Shown: positions 26,387 through 33,981 of the stretch, one piece after another
Numbering within the stretch: the first letter of the stretch is position 1
Layout: every line of letters begins with the position of its first letter
Translations under genes and position numbers: made by a program
The notes under the pieces: generated by a model
What the model was told of the DNA's origin: nothing
The model's input: the letters and a program-made list of their open reading frames with translations, nothing else
Databases searched by the model: none
NCBI GenBank assembly: GCA_964649085.1
Contig: CAZYPN010000003.1
Span: 124,001-188,000 of the forward strand
Origin: JADMJV01 sp964649085
GTDB lineage: Bacteria; Vulcanimicrobiota; Xenobia; Xenobiales; JADMJV01
Length of the DNA: 64,000 nucleotides
Direction of reading: 5' to 3'

Positions 26387-28111
26387 TCAGGCCAGAAAAC
26401 CCAGGTCGGTCGTGGGGCCCAGTTCGAAATGCAGTTTCAGGCGCCCCTCCTGGCGAGCCTGCTGGAACGCCTGCCACTGCTCGTCGGCCCAGTCGAACTG
26501 ATCCTCGAAGGGAAACACTTCCAGTGGGGGCACACGCAGATGGCTTTGGCGGGTGTCGATGACCAGATCGGTCACCCCTCGCGCCAGTGCGTCGCCGGCT
26601 GCCCAGAGGATCAGTCGCCAGTCATCCTGGAAAATACTCCGCGACTTGAGCACCAGGCGGTTGTATTCGGGGGCGCGTTCCAGGCTTTGTAAGGACTTCT
26701 CGGCCTCCCAACGGTGCGACTTCTGGCGCAGGCCTGACACCAACCGCTGAAAGTCGTGATAGACCCGTTCGGGACCATCGGCCTGCTGAAATATTCCGTA
26801 GGGATGCGGAAGGTCGGAACGATACTGGCCTTCCCAGATAGCGCCACCCACGTCTTCCCAGCGCAGGCGCGTGAACGCGTAATAGTCGTCGAAACCGTGA
26901 CGAACTCGAACCATACCAAACTTCTGCGGGTCGCGATCGAGCAACGAATTGGGTTCGATGCTCAGCGGAGTGATGTAGACGCCGTTGGGCTGCAGCACGT
27001 CGATATAGGCGTCCTGAAGGTAGTTCATGAAGCTCTCGCCGAGTTCCACATCGTAGGCCGTCTCGGTCTGCAGGCCGAGGATGCCATAGACCACGCCGTG
27101 CACATTGGGCAAGGCCCGCATGGCTTCCAGTCGCTGCATCAGCTCCAGGTCGCTGGCGAAGGGTTTGAGCTGGTTGCGGCGCGCCAGCCTGTGGCGCAGC
27201 GGTTGGCTGTAGGTCTGGGCGTCGAGGGACACCAGGATGCTGGCGAAGAGCTGGCTGGCTTCTTCAAGAAACCCCTGGCTGGGTAAGGTCCAGCAGTAAA
27301 AGGCGGCATGATAGCGACGGGCCGGCAACTGGCGAGCGATGGTCAGATAGTAGTTCTCCCGATCAGGGTCCTGCACCGGGTCGAAATCGAACATCAGCGA
27401 GTTTCGCGTCCAGGGAGAAAGGGCCTGAATGTCGGCCAGCACTTCGTCCACGGGGCGATACTGGAAGCCGGTTCGTCCGAAAAGCTTCTTGTGGCCGTAG
27501 GCGCTGCCCGAGCAGTAGGAACAGGCGCTCTGACACCCCTTGCCGGTCCAGACATAGGGGGCGGTAAAGCCCGCCTGATGGAGCAGTTCCGAGGGAGCCA
27601 GCTCCGTCAGGTCGTCGAGCAATCGCAGGCTTTCGCCACCCTGGCGTGGCTGGACATAGGTTTGAGGCAGGCGCAGCGAGCGGCCCTCGTGGCGCAACCA
27701 CAGGTTGCAGCGTGGGTCGCCCTGCAGCAATTGCAGCAAGGGTTGCTCGGCATCGCCCGTGACCACTGCGTCGAAGGCCGTCCTGGTCAGAAGGTCTTCG
27801 GCAAAGCTGGTAGCGGTCTGCCCCCCCGTCACCAGCTTGACCTGGGGATGGTCGCGGCGTATCTGTTCGGCCACCTGGGTGGCCCCATAGACGGTATCCC
27901 ACCATTTGCAGCTGATGGCAGCCCAGCGGGGTTTCCACTCTCGGATGGCGCGGTCGAGGCGCTGGCGCCAGTCGCTGCCCATCAGGGGTTCCACCCTGGC
28001 GGTCATTCCATGCCGTACCACGTAGCTGGCCAGCCCCAGGCTGGCATTGTTGAACAGATACTGAGAACCGTCTCGGCGCCGGGGGGGCGAGAGAAAGAGC
28101 ACATCTACCAT
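26387..28111 (-). CDS. radical SAM protein with B12-binding-like N-terminal domain
   Basis: A 574-residue enzyme. The N-terminal 180 residues form a Rossmann-like cobalamin-binding-type domain (VDVLFLSPPRR, KLVTGGQTATSF, DAVVTGDAEQPLL), but the DxHxxG cobalamin motif is absent; the matching position reads SCKWWDTVYGA. The radical SAM core begins with GKGCQSACSYC (Cys193, Cys197, Cys200) binding the 4Fe-4S cluster, followed by barrel strands such as NSLMFDFDPVQD. It is related to the large B12-binding radical SAM group acting on lipids, tetrapyrroles or natural products. The start ATG is at 28111; upstream codons are in divergent intergenic DNA. Confidence 0.82.
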   Translation of the reverse strand: MVDVLFLSPPRRRDGSQYLFNNASLGLASYVVRHGMTARVEPLMGSDWRQRLDRAIREWKPRWAAISCKWWDTVYGATQVAEQIRRDHPQVKLVTGGQTATSFAEDLLTRTAFDAVVTGDAEQPLLQLLQGDPRCNLWLRHEGRSLRLPQTYVQPRQGGESLRLLDDLTELAPSELLHQAGFTAPYVWTGKGCQSACSYCSGSAYGHKKLFGRTGFQYRPVDEVLADIQALSPWTRNSLMFDFDPVQDPDRENYYLTIARQLPARRYHAAFYCWTLPSQGFLEEASQLFASILVSLDAQTYSQPLRHRLARRNQLKPFASDLELMQRLEAMRALPNVHGVVYGILGLQTETAYDVELGESFMNYLQDAYIDVLQPNGVYITPLSIEPNSLLDRDPQKFGMVRVRHGFDDYYAFTRLRWEDVGGAIWEGQYRSDLPHPYGIFQQADGPERVYHDFQRLVSGLRQKSHRWEAEKSLQSLERAPEYNRLVLKSRSIFQDDWRLILWAAGDALARGVTDLVIDTRQSHLRVPPLEVFPFEDQFDWADEQWQAFQQARQEGRLKLHFELGPTTDLGFLA

Positions 28112-28169
28112 CTCAGCGGGCTTCTCGACGGCCAGGGGGAGACCTTGGCCATGCGCGGAAACTGCCCCG

Positions 28170-29045
28170 GTGAAGACTTTGCTGATCGTCAATCCGATGT
28201 CGGGCGCTCGCGGCCAGCGCTGGCGCACTCAGGACCTGCCCGGCATGGTTTCGGGCTGGTTTCCCGGCGCCACACTGCACGTTACCCAGCGCGAGGGCTG
28301 TGCCACCGAGGCCGCTCGCCTGGCCCGAGAAGAGTTTGAACTGGTGGTGGCCGTGGGGGGCGACGGCACCATCAACGAGGTGCTCAACGGCCTGGTCGGC
28401 AGCCAGGTTCAGCTGGGCATTTTGCCCGCAGGCACCGAGAATGTGCTGGCCAAAGAGCGCCACGTGCCCTCCAGCCTGGAGAAGGCGGCGGCCTATCTCA
28501 AACAGTGTCCTCCGCGCAAGGCCGACGTGGGCAAGGTGGGCAACCGCTACTTCCTGTGCTTTGCGGGGATCGGCTTCGATGCCCTGGTGGTCGATAAGGT
28601 TCAGCCCGACCAGAAGGCCAAAATGGGCGCCATGGCCTACGTCATGACGGGCTTTGAGCAGATGTTCAAATACCAGGAGGTGGTGCGCACCGCCACCATC
28701 CAGGTCGACGACCAGCCACCCATGAAAAAGGTGTTCTGGCAGATGGTGCTGGGCAACATCCAGTCCTACGGTGGGGGTCTGAAGCCCGCCCCGCGGGCCT
28801 CGATGCACGACGGTCTCATGGACCTGGTGGTCTGGCCTCGGGCCGACCTGCCTGGGATGATCCACCAGATCGTGGCCACCGCCACGGGGGCCCATCTGGC
28901 CATTCCCGAGGTCGCCTACCTGCAGGGCCAGCGCTTTTGGATCGACAGCGATCCCCCCAGCCAGATCCAGGTCGATGGCGATCTGCTGGGAGTCACGCCG
29001 GTTCTGTTCGAAGTAGTGCCCCAGGCCCTCTGGGTGCGCTTCTAG
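28170..29045 (+). CDS. diacylglycerol kinase-family lipid kinase
   Basis: A 291-residue YegS/DgkB-type lipid kinase. LLIVNPMSGARGQ opens the fold, the catalytic nucleotide loop is VAVGGDGTINEVLNGL (GGDGT at 63-67), LGILPAGTENVLAKE is the second conserved block, and the C-terminal beta-sandwich ends with QIQVDGDLLGVTPVLFEVVP carrying the usual DGE-like Asp. It phosphorylates a lipid such as diacylglycerol or sphingoid bases. The start is GTG at 28170, divergent from the radical SAM gene. Confidence 0.9.
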   Translation: MKTLLIVNPMSGARGQRWRTQDLPGMVSGWFPGATLHVTQREGCATEAARLAREEFELVVAVGGDGTINEVLNGLVGSQVQLGILPAGTENVLAKERHVPSSLEKAAAYLKQCPPRKADVGKVGNRYFLCFAGIGFDALVVDKVQPDQKAKMGAMAYVMTGFEQMFKYQEVVRTATIQVDDQPPMKKVFWQMVLGNIQSYGGGLKPAPRASMHDGLMDLVVWPRADLPGMIHQIVATATGAHLAIPEVAYLQGQRFWIDSDPPSQIQVDGDLLGVTPVLFEVVPQALWVRF

Positions 29046-30953
29046 CTATTCCTGGGCGTCGACCTCGCGGGCTCGATCCATGACCAGTTGGAACCTGGGC
29101 TGAGGATCTTTACCAAAACAGTCGCGGATGGCCAGGTCGGCAGCCTCGTCGTCGAGCAGGCGCACCCGAAACAGCGTACGGCTCTCGGGGTCGAGGGTGG
29201 TTTCTTTGAGCTGTTGGGGGCTCATTTCGCCCAGCCCTTTGAAGCGTGTCACCTCGGGCTTGCCGCGGGTGGTTTTGAGAATGCGGTCCTTTTCCTGATC
29301 GCTCCAGGCCCAGTTCACCTGCTTGGGGGTGCGGATGCGATAGAGCGGCGGTCGACCCAGGAACAGGTGGCCGCTGCGGATCAACTCGGGCAGGTAGCGG
29401 TAGAAGAAGGTGATCAACAACCCGGCGATGTGGTGGCCGTCGGAGTCGGCGTCGGTGAGGATGACGACGCGGTGATAGCGCAACTTGCTGAGGTCGACCC
29501 GTGAGCCCACTCCGCAGCCCAGCGCGCTGATCAGATTGAGGATTTCCTTGTTTTGCTGAATTTTGGAGAGGTTGGCCTGTTCGGTATTCAGCACTTTGCC
29601 GCGCAGGGGCAGCACCGCCTGATTCTTGCGCTCTCGAGCCTGTTTGGCCGAGCCTCCGGCCGAATCGCCCTCCACCACGAACAGTTCGCACTCGGAAGGT
29701 CGGTTGCTGGAGCAGTCGGCCAACTTGCCCGGCAGGTTGAGCCGTTGAGTGGCGCTTTTGCGGGCCACCAGATCGGCCGCTTCCTTCTGGGCGTGACGCT
29801 GGCGCGCGGCCTGCACCAGTCGCTCCACCAGGGCTTCGGCCTGCTTGGGGTTGGCGTTGAGGAACTGCTCCAAAGCCGGGGCCACGGCGTTCAGCACCAG
29901 GTTCTGTACTTCCGGGTTGTTGAGGCGCTCCTTGGTTTGCCCCTTGAACTGAGGTTCGGCCACGTAGGTGCTCAGCACGCAGCGCAGACCGTCGCGCAGA
30001 TCCTCGGCCCCCAGCTTGACGTTTTTGGGGGTCAGTTCGTGGGTTTCCATGTAGTTGCGCAGGGCCCTCACGATGCCGGCCCGCAGCCCCAGGTCGTGGG
30101 TGCCGCCCTGGGCAGTGGGAATGCCGTTGACGTAGCTGCGAACCCACTCGTCGCCCTCTTCGACCCAGGCCACCGCCACTTCCATGCGCGGGTCCTGATC
30201 GCGCTGCAGGAAAAACACCTGCTCGTAGGCGGGGTTGCGCTGCTCGTGAGAGATCAGCCGCAGCAAGTAGCCGTCGATGCCTTGACCGTGGTCGAAGACG
30301 ATGGCGGGCTGCCCCCGCCCGGGCTTGACCGTAATCTTGACGCGATGGAGGTAGGATTTGGCCTCCAGGCGTTCGAGCAAAATTTTGGGGTCGAAGGTGC
30401 AGTCGGCGAAAATCTCCGAGTCGGGCCGGAAGTGAATGCTGGTGCCGCTGCCGCGCTCTTCTCCCAGAACCTGCAGGGGGGTTTGAACCTGGCCCCGACA
30501 GTATAACTGGCGATACAGTTTGCCGCCGCGCTTGACGCGGGCTTCCAGATGTTCGGAAAGGGCGTTCACCACCGAGGCGCCCACCCCGTGCAGGCCGCCC
30601 GAATACTGGTAGTTGGTTTGGGAGAATTTGCCGCCCGCGTGCAGCGTGGTCAAAATCAGCTCCAGGGCAGGTTTCTTGAACTCGCTGTGGAGGTCGACGG
30701 GAATGCCGCGGCCGTTGTCGGTGATGCGAATGCCCTGGCGGTCGTTGTCGAGTTCTACCTCGATGCGGTCGGCGTGGCCGTTCATCACCTCGTCGATGCA
30801 GTTGTCGACGATTTCCCACACCAGGTGGTGCAGTCCGGCCGAATCCACCCCGCCGATGTACATGGCGGGGCGCACGCGCACCGGCTCCAGGCCCGAGAGC
30901 ACCTGGATATCTTTGGCGCTGTACTCGTCCTTATTCGCTGTCTTGGTGCTCAC
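29046..30953 (-). CDS. parE: type IIA topoisomerase ATPase subunit (ParE/GyrB)
   Basis: A 635-residue ATPase/TOPRIM subunit. GLEPVRVRPAMYIGG, EIVDNCIDEVMNGHA, ITDNGRGIPVDLH and GGLHGVGASVVNALS form the GHKL ATP site; VEGDSAGGSAKQ, PLRGKVLNTE and ILTDADSDGHHI form the TOPRIM metal site. The length is that of ParE or a short GyrB without insert. The start is GTG 30953 with GGAGG at 30960-30964 and 6 bp spacing. It overlaps the A-subunit gene by 23 bp. The partner lacks a GyrA box, so I name the pair topoisomerase IV, but a sole gyrase cannot be excluded. Confidence 0.88.
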   Translation of the reverse strand: MSTKTANKDEYSAKDIQVLSGLEPVRVRPAMYIGGVDSAGLHHLVWEIVDNCIDEVMNGHADRIEVELDNDRQGIRITDNGRGIPVDLHSEFKKPALELILTTLHAGGKFSQTNYQYSGGLHGVGASVVNALSEHLEARVKRGGKLYRQLYCRGQVQTPLQVLGEERGSGTSIHFRPDSEIFADCTFDPKILLERLEAKSYLHRVKITVKPGRGQPAIVFDHGQGIDGYLLRLISHEQRNPAYEQVFFLQRDQDPRMEVAVAWVEEGDEWVRSYVNGIPTAQGGTHDLGLRAGIVRALRNYMETHELTPKNVKLGAEDLRDGLRCVLSTYVAEPQFKGQTKERLNNPEVQNLVLNAVAPALEQFLNANPKQAEALVERLVQAARQRHAQKEAADLVARKSATQRLNLPGKLADCSSNRPSECELFVVEGDSAGGSAKQARERKNQAVLPLRGKVLNTEQANLSKIQQNKEILNLISALGCGVGSRVDLSKLRYHRVVILTDADSDGHHIAGLLITFFYRYLPELIRSGHLFLGRPPLYRIRTPKQVNWAWSDQEKDRILKTTRGKPEVTRFKGLGEMSPQQLKETTLDPESRTLFRVRLLDDEAADLAIRDCFGKDPQPRFQLVMDRAREVDAQE

Positions 30954-33240
30954 CGGTTTCCTCCGCAAGTTCCAGGCTGCCTCTCTTGATCAACGGTTTT
31001 CCCACGCCCCCGCGGGCCACCAGGGCGGTGGCTCCGGCCGACTGGAAGAAGGGTTTGCCTCCATCGCTGCGGCGCAACCACAGGCCGTCTTCGTCTCCGT
31101 TGCACAACTTCACTCCCAGCAGTCGGTCGCCGGCCTCCAGTTTTACCAGCGTCACGCCCTTGGCGGCGCCCGTCAGGTAGCTGACCTCGTCCATGGCGAA
31201 CTGCAGGCAGCGTCCGTTGCGGCTGACGCACAGCAGCGTCTCGGCGCCGCTGCAGGGCAGTACGGCCACCACCTCTTCGCCCTCCGAGGGGCGGGCGAAG
31301 CGCCGACCGGCCCGGGTGGAGGAATCCCAGAAAGATTCTAGCGAGAGTCGGTATCCGCGGCCCTCACTGGTGGCCACCAGCAGGTGACGGGTCGGGGCCT
31401 GATCGCCCTCGCCGCGATAGAGTTCTTGCTCGTTGGCGTCGAACGCCATAGCCGCCACCACCCGCTCGCCGTCGTTGAAACTGAAGAGCTTCTGCACCGG
31501 ATCGCCGTAGCCGCGGGGTTGCACGGTCAGGTCGTGCATGCGCAGGGTGTAAGCCGTGCCCAGGTTGCTGAAGAAAATCAGCGGGCTCTTGGTGGTGCCC
31601 CGCAGCGTGGCCACCAGCGCGTCGTCGGTGCGCAATTTGAGTTTGCTCAAGTCGCTGCCGGTCGAGAGTCGCCGCACCCAGCCGTCACGGCTCAGCACCA
31701 CCAGGGCTTCTTCCTCGACGATCAGGTCGGCGACGTTGACCACCATTTCGGCTACGCCCTCTTCCACGACCTGGGTGCGTCGGGGCTCGGGAAAGCGCGT
31801 GCGCACTTCCTTCAGTTCCTTTTTGACCATGTTCCAAAGGCGACGGGGGCTCTCGAGCAGCCCTTGCAGCACCTCGACCTGGGCCTGCTTGTCCTCATAC
31901 TCGCCGCGGATGGCCAGAATGTCGGTTTTGCCGATCTTGTAGAGGCGCAGCTCCAAAACGGCGTCGGCCTGTTCATGGTCGAGGCTGAATTCGGCCTGCA
32001 GCTGTTCGCCGGCCTGGGCCCGGCCGTCGGCATTGCGAATGATCTCCAGGGCGCGGTCGAGGTTGGAAAATACGCGCATGAAGCCTTCCAGCAAATGCAG
32101 CCGGCGCTGCAGCACGCGCAGGTCATACTGTAGTCGCTTTTGCACCACTTCGAAGCGAAAATCCAGGAAGTGGCGCAGGGCCTCGCTCAGACTGAGCCTG
32201 CGGGGGCACGGAGCGGCGCCGGGTTCGGGCACCAGGCATGTCAGGTTGAGGTGGAAGTTGGTCTGCAGGCTGGTGTTTTTGTAGAGGTAGCCCATCACCA
32301 GCTCGGGATCGGTTTCGCGCTTGCATTCCAGCACGATGCGGACGTCTTCGGTCGACTCGTCGCGCACGTCGAGCACCTGGGGCAGCTTGCGCTCGATGAT
32401 GTGCTGGGCGATTTCTTCCACCAACTGGCTCTTGTTGACCAGGTAGGGAATCGAGGTGAGCACGATCTGTTTGCCGCGGCGGGGCTCTTCTTCCACCTTG
32501 AACTGGCCGCGCAGGCGAATGCGCCCCTGACCCTCGGCATAGAGCTTGAGCAGACTGGCGCGGTCTTCCAGCACCTCGCCGCCGGTGGGGAAGTCGGGGC
32601 CCTGCACAATTTCAAGCAGCGACTCGAGGGGCAGCTTGGGGTTGTCGATCAGGGCTTCGCAGGCCTGACAAACCTCGGCAAGGTTGTGGGGAGGAATGTG
32701 GGTGGCCACGCCTACGGCGATGCCCGTGCAGCCGTTGACGAGCAACTGAGGGAAGCGGGCCGGCAAGACCACCGGCTCGTCCTGGCTGTCGTCGAAATTG
32801 CGGCGCATCTCGACGGTTTCCTGGCCGAGCTCCTGGACGAACTCCATCGCCACCGGCATCAAGCGGGCCTCGGTGTAACGATAGGCGGCCGGCGCGTCGC
32901 CGTCGAGCGAACCGAAGTTCCCCTGGCCAAAGATCAGCGGGTAACGCATCACCCAGGGCTGGGCCAGGCGCACCAGTGCTTCGTAGACGGCGCCGTCACC
33001 GTGGGGGTGGTAGTTCCCCAGCACCTGTCCCACCACTTTGGCGCACTTGAGGGTACTTTTCTCGGGGCTCAGGTGAAAGTCGTGAAACATGGTGTAGAGG
33101 ATGCGCCGCTGCACGGGCTTGAGGCCGTCGCGCACGTCGGGCAGAGCCCGCGAGGTGATGACCGCTACCGCATAGTGCAAAAAGCGCTCACGGGTGAGGT
33201 CGTGCAGGTCGACGTCGACGATGGACTGAGAAGGTTTCAT
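30931..33240 (-). CDS. parC: type IIA topoisomerase cleavage subunit (ParC/GyrA)
   Basis: A 769-residue DNA cleavage subunit. RALPDVRDGLKPVQRRIL begins the winged-helix domain, the catalytic Tyr122 is in AAYRYTEARL, and a six-bladed pinwheel C-terminal domain follows (for example DGWVRRLSTGSDLSKLK). The GyrA box QRRGGKG that wraps DNA for supercoiling is missing; the equivalent loop reads TGSDLSKLKLRTDD. At the quinolone site HPHGDGAVYEALV, position 83 is Gly (Ser in E. coli GyrA) and 87 is Glu. The ATG is at 33240. It lies 7 bp after yjbQ and is followed by the B subunit, so A precedes B. Confidence 0.9.
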   Translation of the reverse strand: MKPSQSIVDVDLHDLTRERFLHYAVAVITSRALPDVRDGLKPVQRRILYTMFHDFHLSPEKSTLKCAKVVGQVLGNYHPHGDGAVYEALVRLAQPWVMRYPLIFGQGNFGSLDGDAPAAYRYTEARLMPVAMEFVQELGQETVEMRRNFDDSQDEPVVLPARFPQLLVNGCTGIAVGVATHIPPHNLAEVCQACEALIDNPKLPLESLLEIVQGPDFPTGGEVLEDRASLLKLYAEGQGRIRLRGQFKVEEEPRRGKQIVLTSIPYLVNKSQLVEEIAQHIIERKLPQVLDVRDESTEDVRIVLECKRETDPELVMGYLYKNTSLQTNFHLNLTCLVPEPGAAPCPRRLSLSEALRHFLDFRFEVVQKRLQYDLRVLQRRLHLLEGFMRVFSNLDRALEIIRNADGRAQAGEQLQAEFSLDHEQADAVLELRLYKIGKTDILAIRGEYEDKQAQVEVLQGLLESPRRLWNMVKKELKEVRTRFPEPRRTQVVEEGVAEMVVNVADLIVEEEALVVLSRDGWVRRLSTGSDLSKLKLRTDDALVATLRGTTKSPLIFFSNLGTAYTLRMHDLTVQPRGYGDPVQKLFSFNDGERVVAAMAFDANEQELYRGEGDQAPTRHLLVATSEGRGYRLSLESFWDSSTRAGRRFARPSEGEEVVAVLPCSGAETLLCVSRNGRCLQFAMDEVSYLTGAAKGVTLVKLEAGDRLLGVKLCNGDEDGLWLRRSDGGKPFFQSAGATALVARGGVGKPLIKRGSLELAEETGEHQDSE

Positions 33241-33247
33241 GGCGCTC

Positions 33248-33658
33248 CTAACCTTGCACCGTCACCCACAGCCGTCGGGCCGGAGTGTGATCGCGGTGTT
33301 CCCAAAGATAAATGCCCTGCCAGGTGCCCAGGGCAAGCTGACCGTCTTGGACGGGAATCGTCAGGCTGGTTTGGGTCAGGGCCGACTTGATGTGCGAGGG
33401 CATGTCGTCGGGCCCTTCGGCGGTATGCTTGAACAGGGAGGCATACTGCAGAGCCAGTTTGTCGAAAAACATCTCCAGGTCGGCGCGGGCGCTGGGATCG
33501 GCATTCTCCTGGATCAGCAGACTGACCGAGGTGTGCTGCACAAAGATATGGCACAGGCCGCGGTGGATCTGGCTCTGGTCCACAACCTCCTGGATAGCCG
33601 AGGTTATCGGGTGCAGGCCACGTCGAGGAGCCTGTACCGCAATCTGTTTCTGAAACAC
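33248..33658 (-). CDS. yjbQ: YjbQ/UPF0047 family protein
   Basis: A 136-residue trimeric protein of the UPF0047 family, some members of which have weak thiamine-phosphate synthase activity. Conserved blocks are all present: FVQHTSVSLLIQENADPSAR, HTAEGPDDMPSHIK and GTWQGIYLWEHRDH with the clustered histidines. The ATG at 33658 gives the standard length. It precedes parC by 7 bp and is probably co-transcribed with the topoisomerase genes. Confidence 0.92.
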   Translation of the reverse strand: MFQKQIAVQAPRRGLHPITSAIQEVVDQSQIHRGLCHIFVQHTSVSLLIQENADPSARADLEMFFDKLALQYASLFKHTAEGPDDMPSHIKSALTQTSLTIPVQDGQLALGTWQGIYLWEHRDHTPARRLWVTVQG

Positions 33659-33707
33659 GCCACCAGATTAGCTTTTAGGACTTGAATGTCCTTCAAAGAG
33701 CGGGGGA

Positions 33708-33887
33708 TCAGGCGCTGAATCGGCGCGGCAGCCGGTTCGGCGGCGGAGGCGGTAAGGGGCGACGAGGGCGAATCCGTACGGTGGTAGCGCGCACGGCGGG
33801 ACGGCCTTTGCTCAGGGTCAGCAGCGTCACGGCCATCCACGAGGGGAGGCCGAGGGCGATGAGGGGAGATCGGGCCAGGTTGCTCAC
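33708..33887 (-). CDS. possible small protein, first gene of the yjbQ-topoisomerase transcript
   Basis: A 59-residue reading frame from GTG 33887: a hydrophobic stretch (SPLIALGLPSWMAVTLLTL), then a basic, proline-rich tail (RIRPRRPLPPPPPNRLPRRF). Third codon positions are almost all G or C, as in the surrounding real genes. A consensus promoter sits directly upstream, placing the transcription start at or beside the GTG, so the mRNA would be leaderless. It ends 49 bp before yjbQ. It may instead be a leader sequence with a chance open frame. Confidence 0.35.
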   Translation of the reverse strand: MSNLARSPLIALGLPSWMAVTLLTLSKGRPAVRATTVRIRPRRPLPPPPPNRLPRRFSA

Positions 33888-33893
33888 CCCCTT

Positions 33894-33922
33894 AGTGTAA
33901 GTGTTTGCAGTTATACTGTCAA
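33894..33922 (-). promoter_or_regulatory. consensus sigma70-type promoter
   Basis: On the minus strand, -35 TTGACA (33922-33917, 6/6) and -10 TACACT (33899-33894, 4/6) are 17 bp apart. It would fire toward the small gene, yjbQ, parC and parE, starting near 33888. Confidence 0.55.
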
Positions 33923-33936
33923 CAGTTTGACTGCAA
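33905..33936. promoter_or_regulatory. dyad TTGCAGT-N18-ACTGCAA overlapping the promoter
   Basis: TTGCAGT (33905-33911) and ACTGCAA (33930-33936) are perfect inverted repeats flanking the -35 box of the minus-strand promoter, between divergent genes. A TATACT box (33912-33917) on the plus strand lies within it and could serve the M61 gene. The arrangement suits an operator for a dimeric repressor; no regulator gene is adjacent. Confidence 0.35.
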
Positions 33937-33981
33937 CACTGTTGCGCAAGGAAATGCCTGCGGATTCGCAAAGCTCCGACG

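Noticed and set aside
29553..30506. Long open frame antisense to the topoisomerase B subunit
   Set aside because: Shadow frame of a highly conserved gene; the translation is low-complexity Val/Gly/Gln with no motifs.
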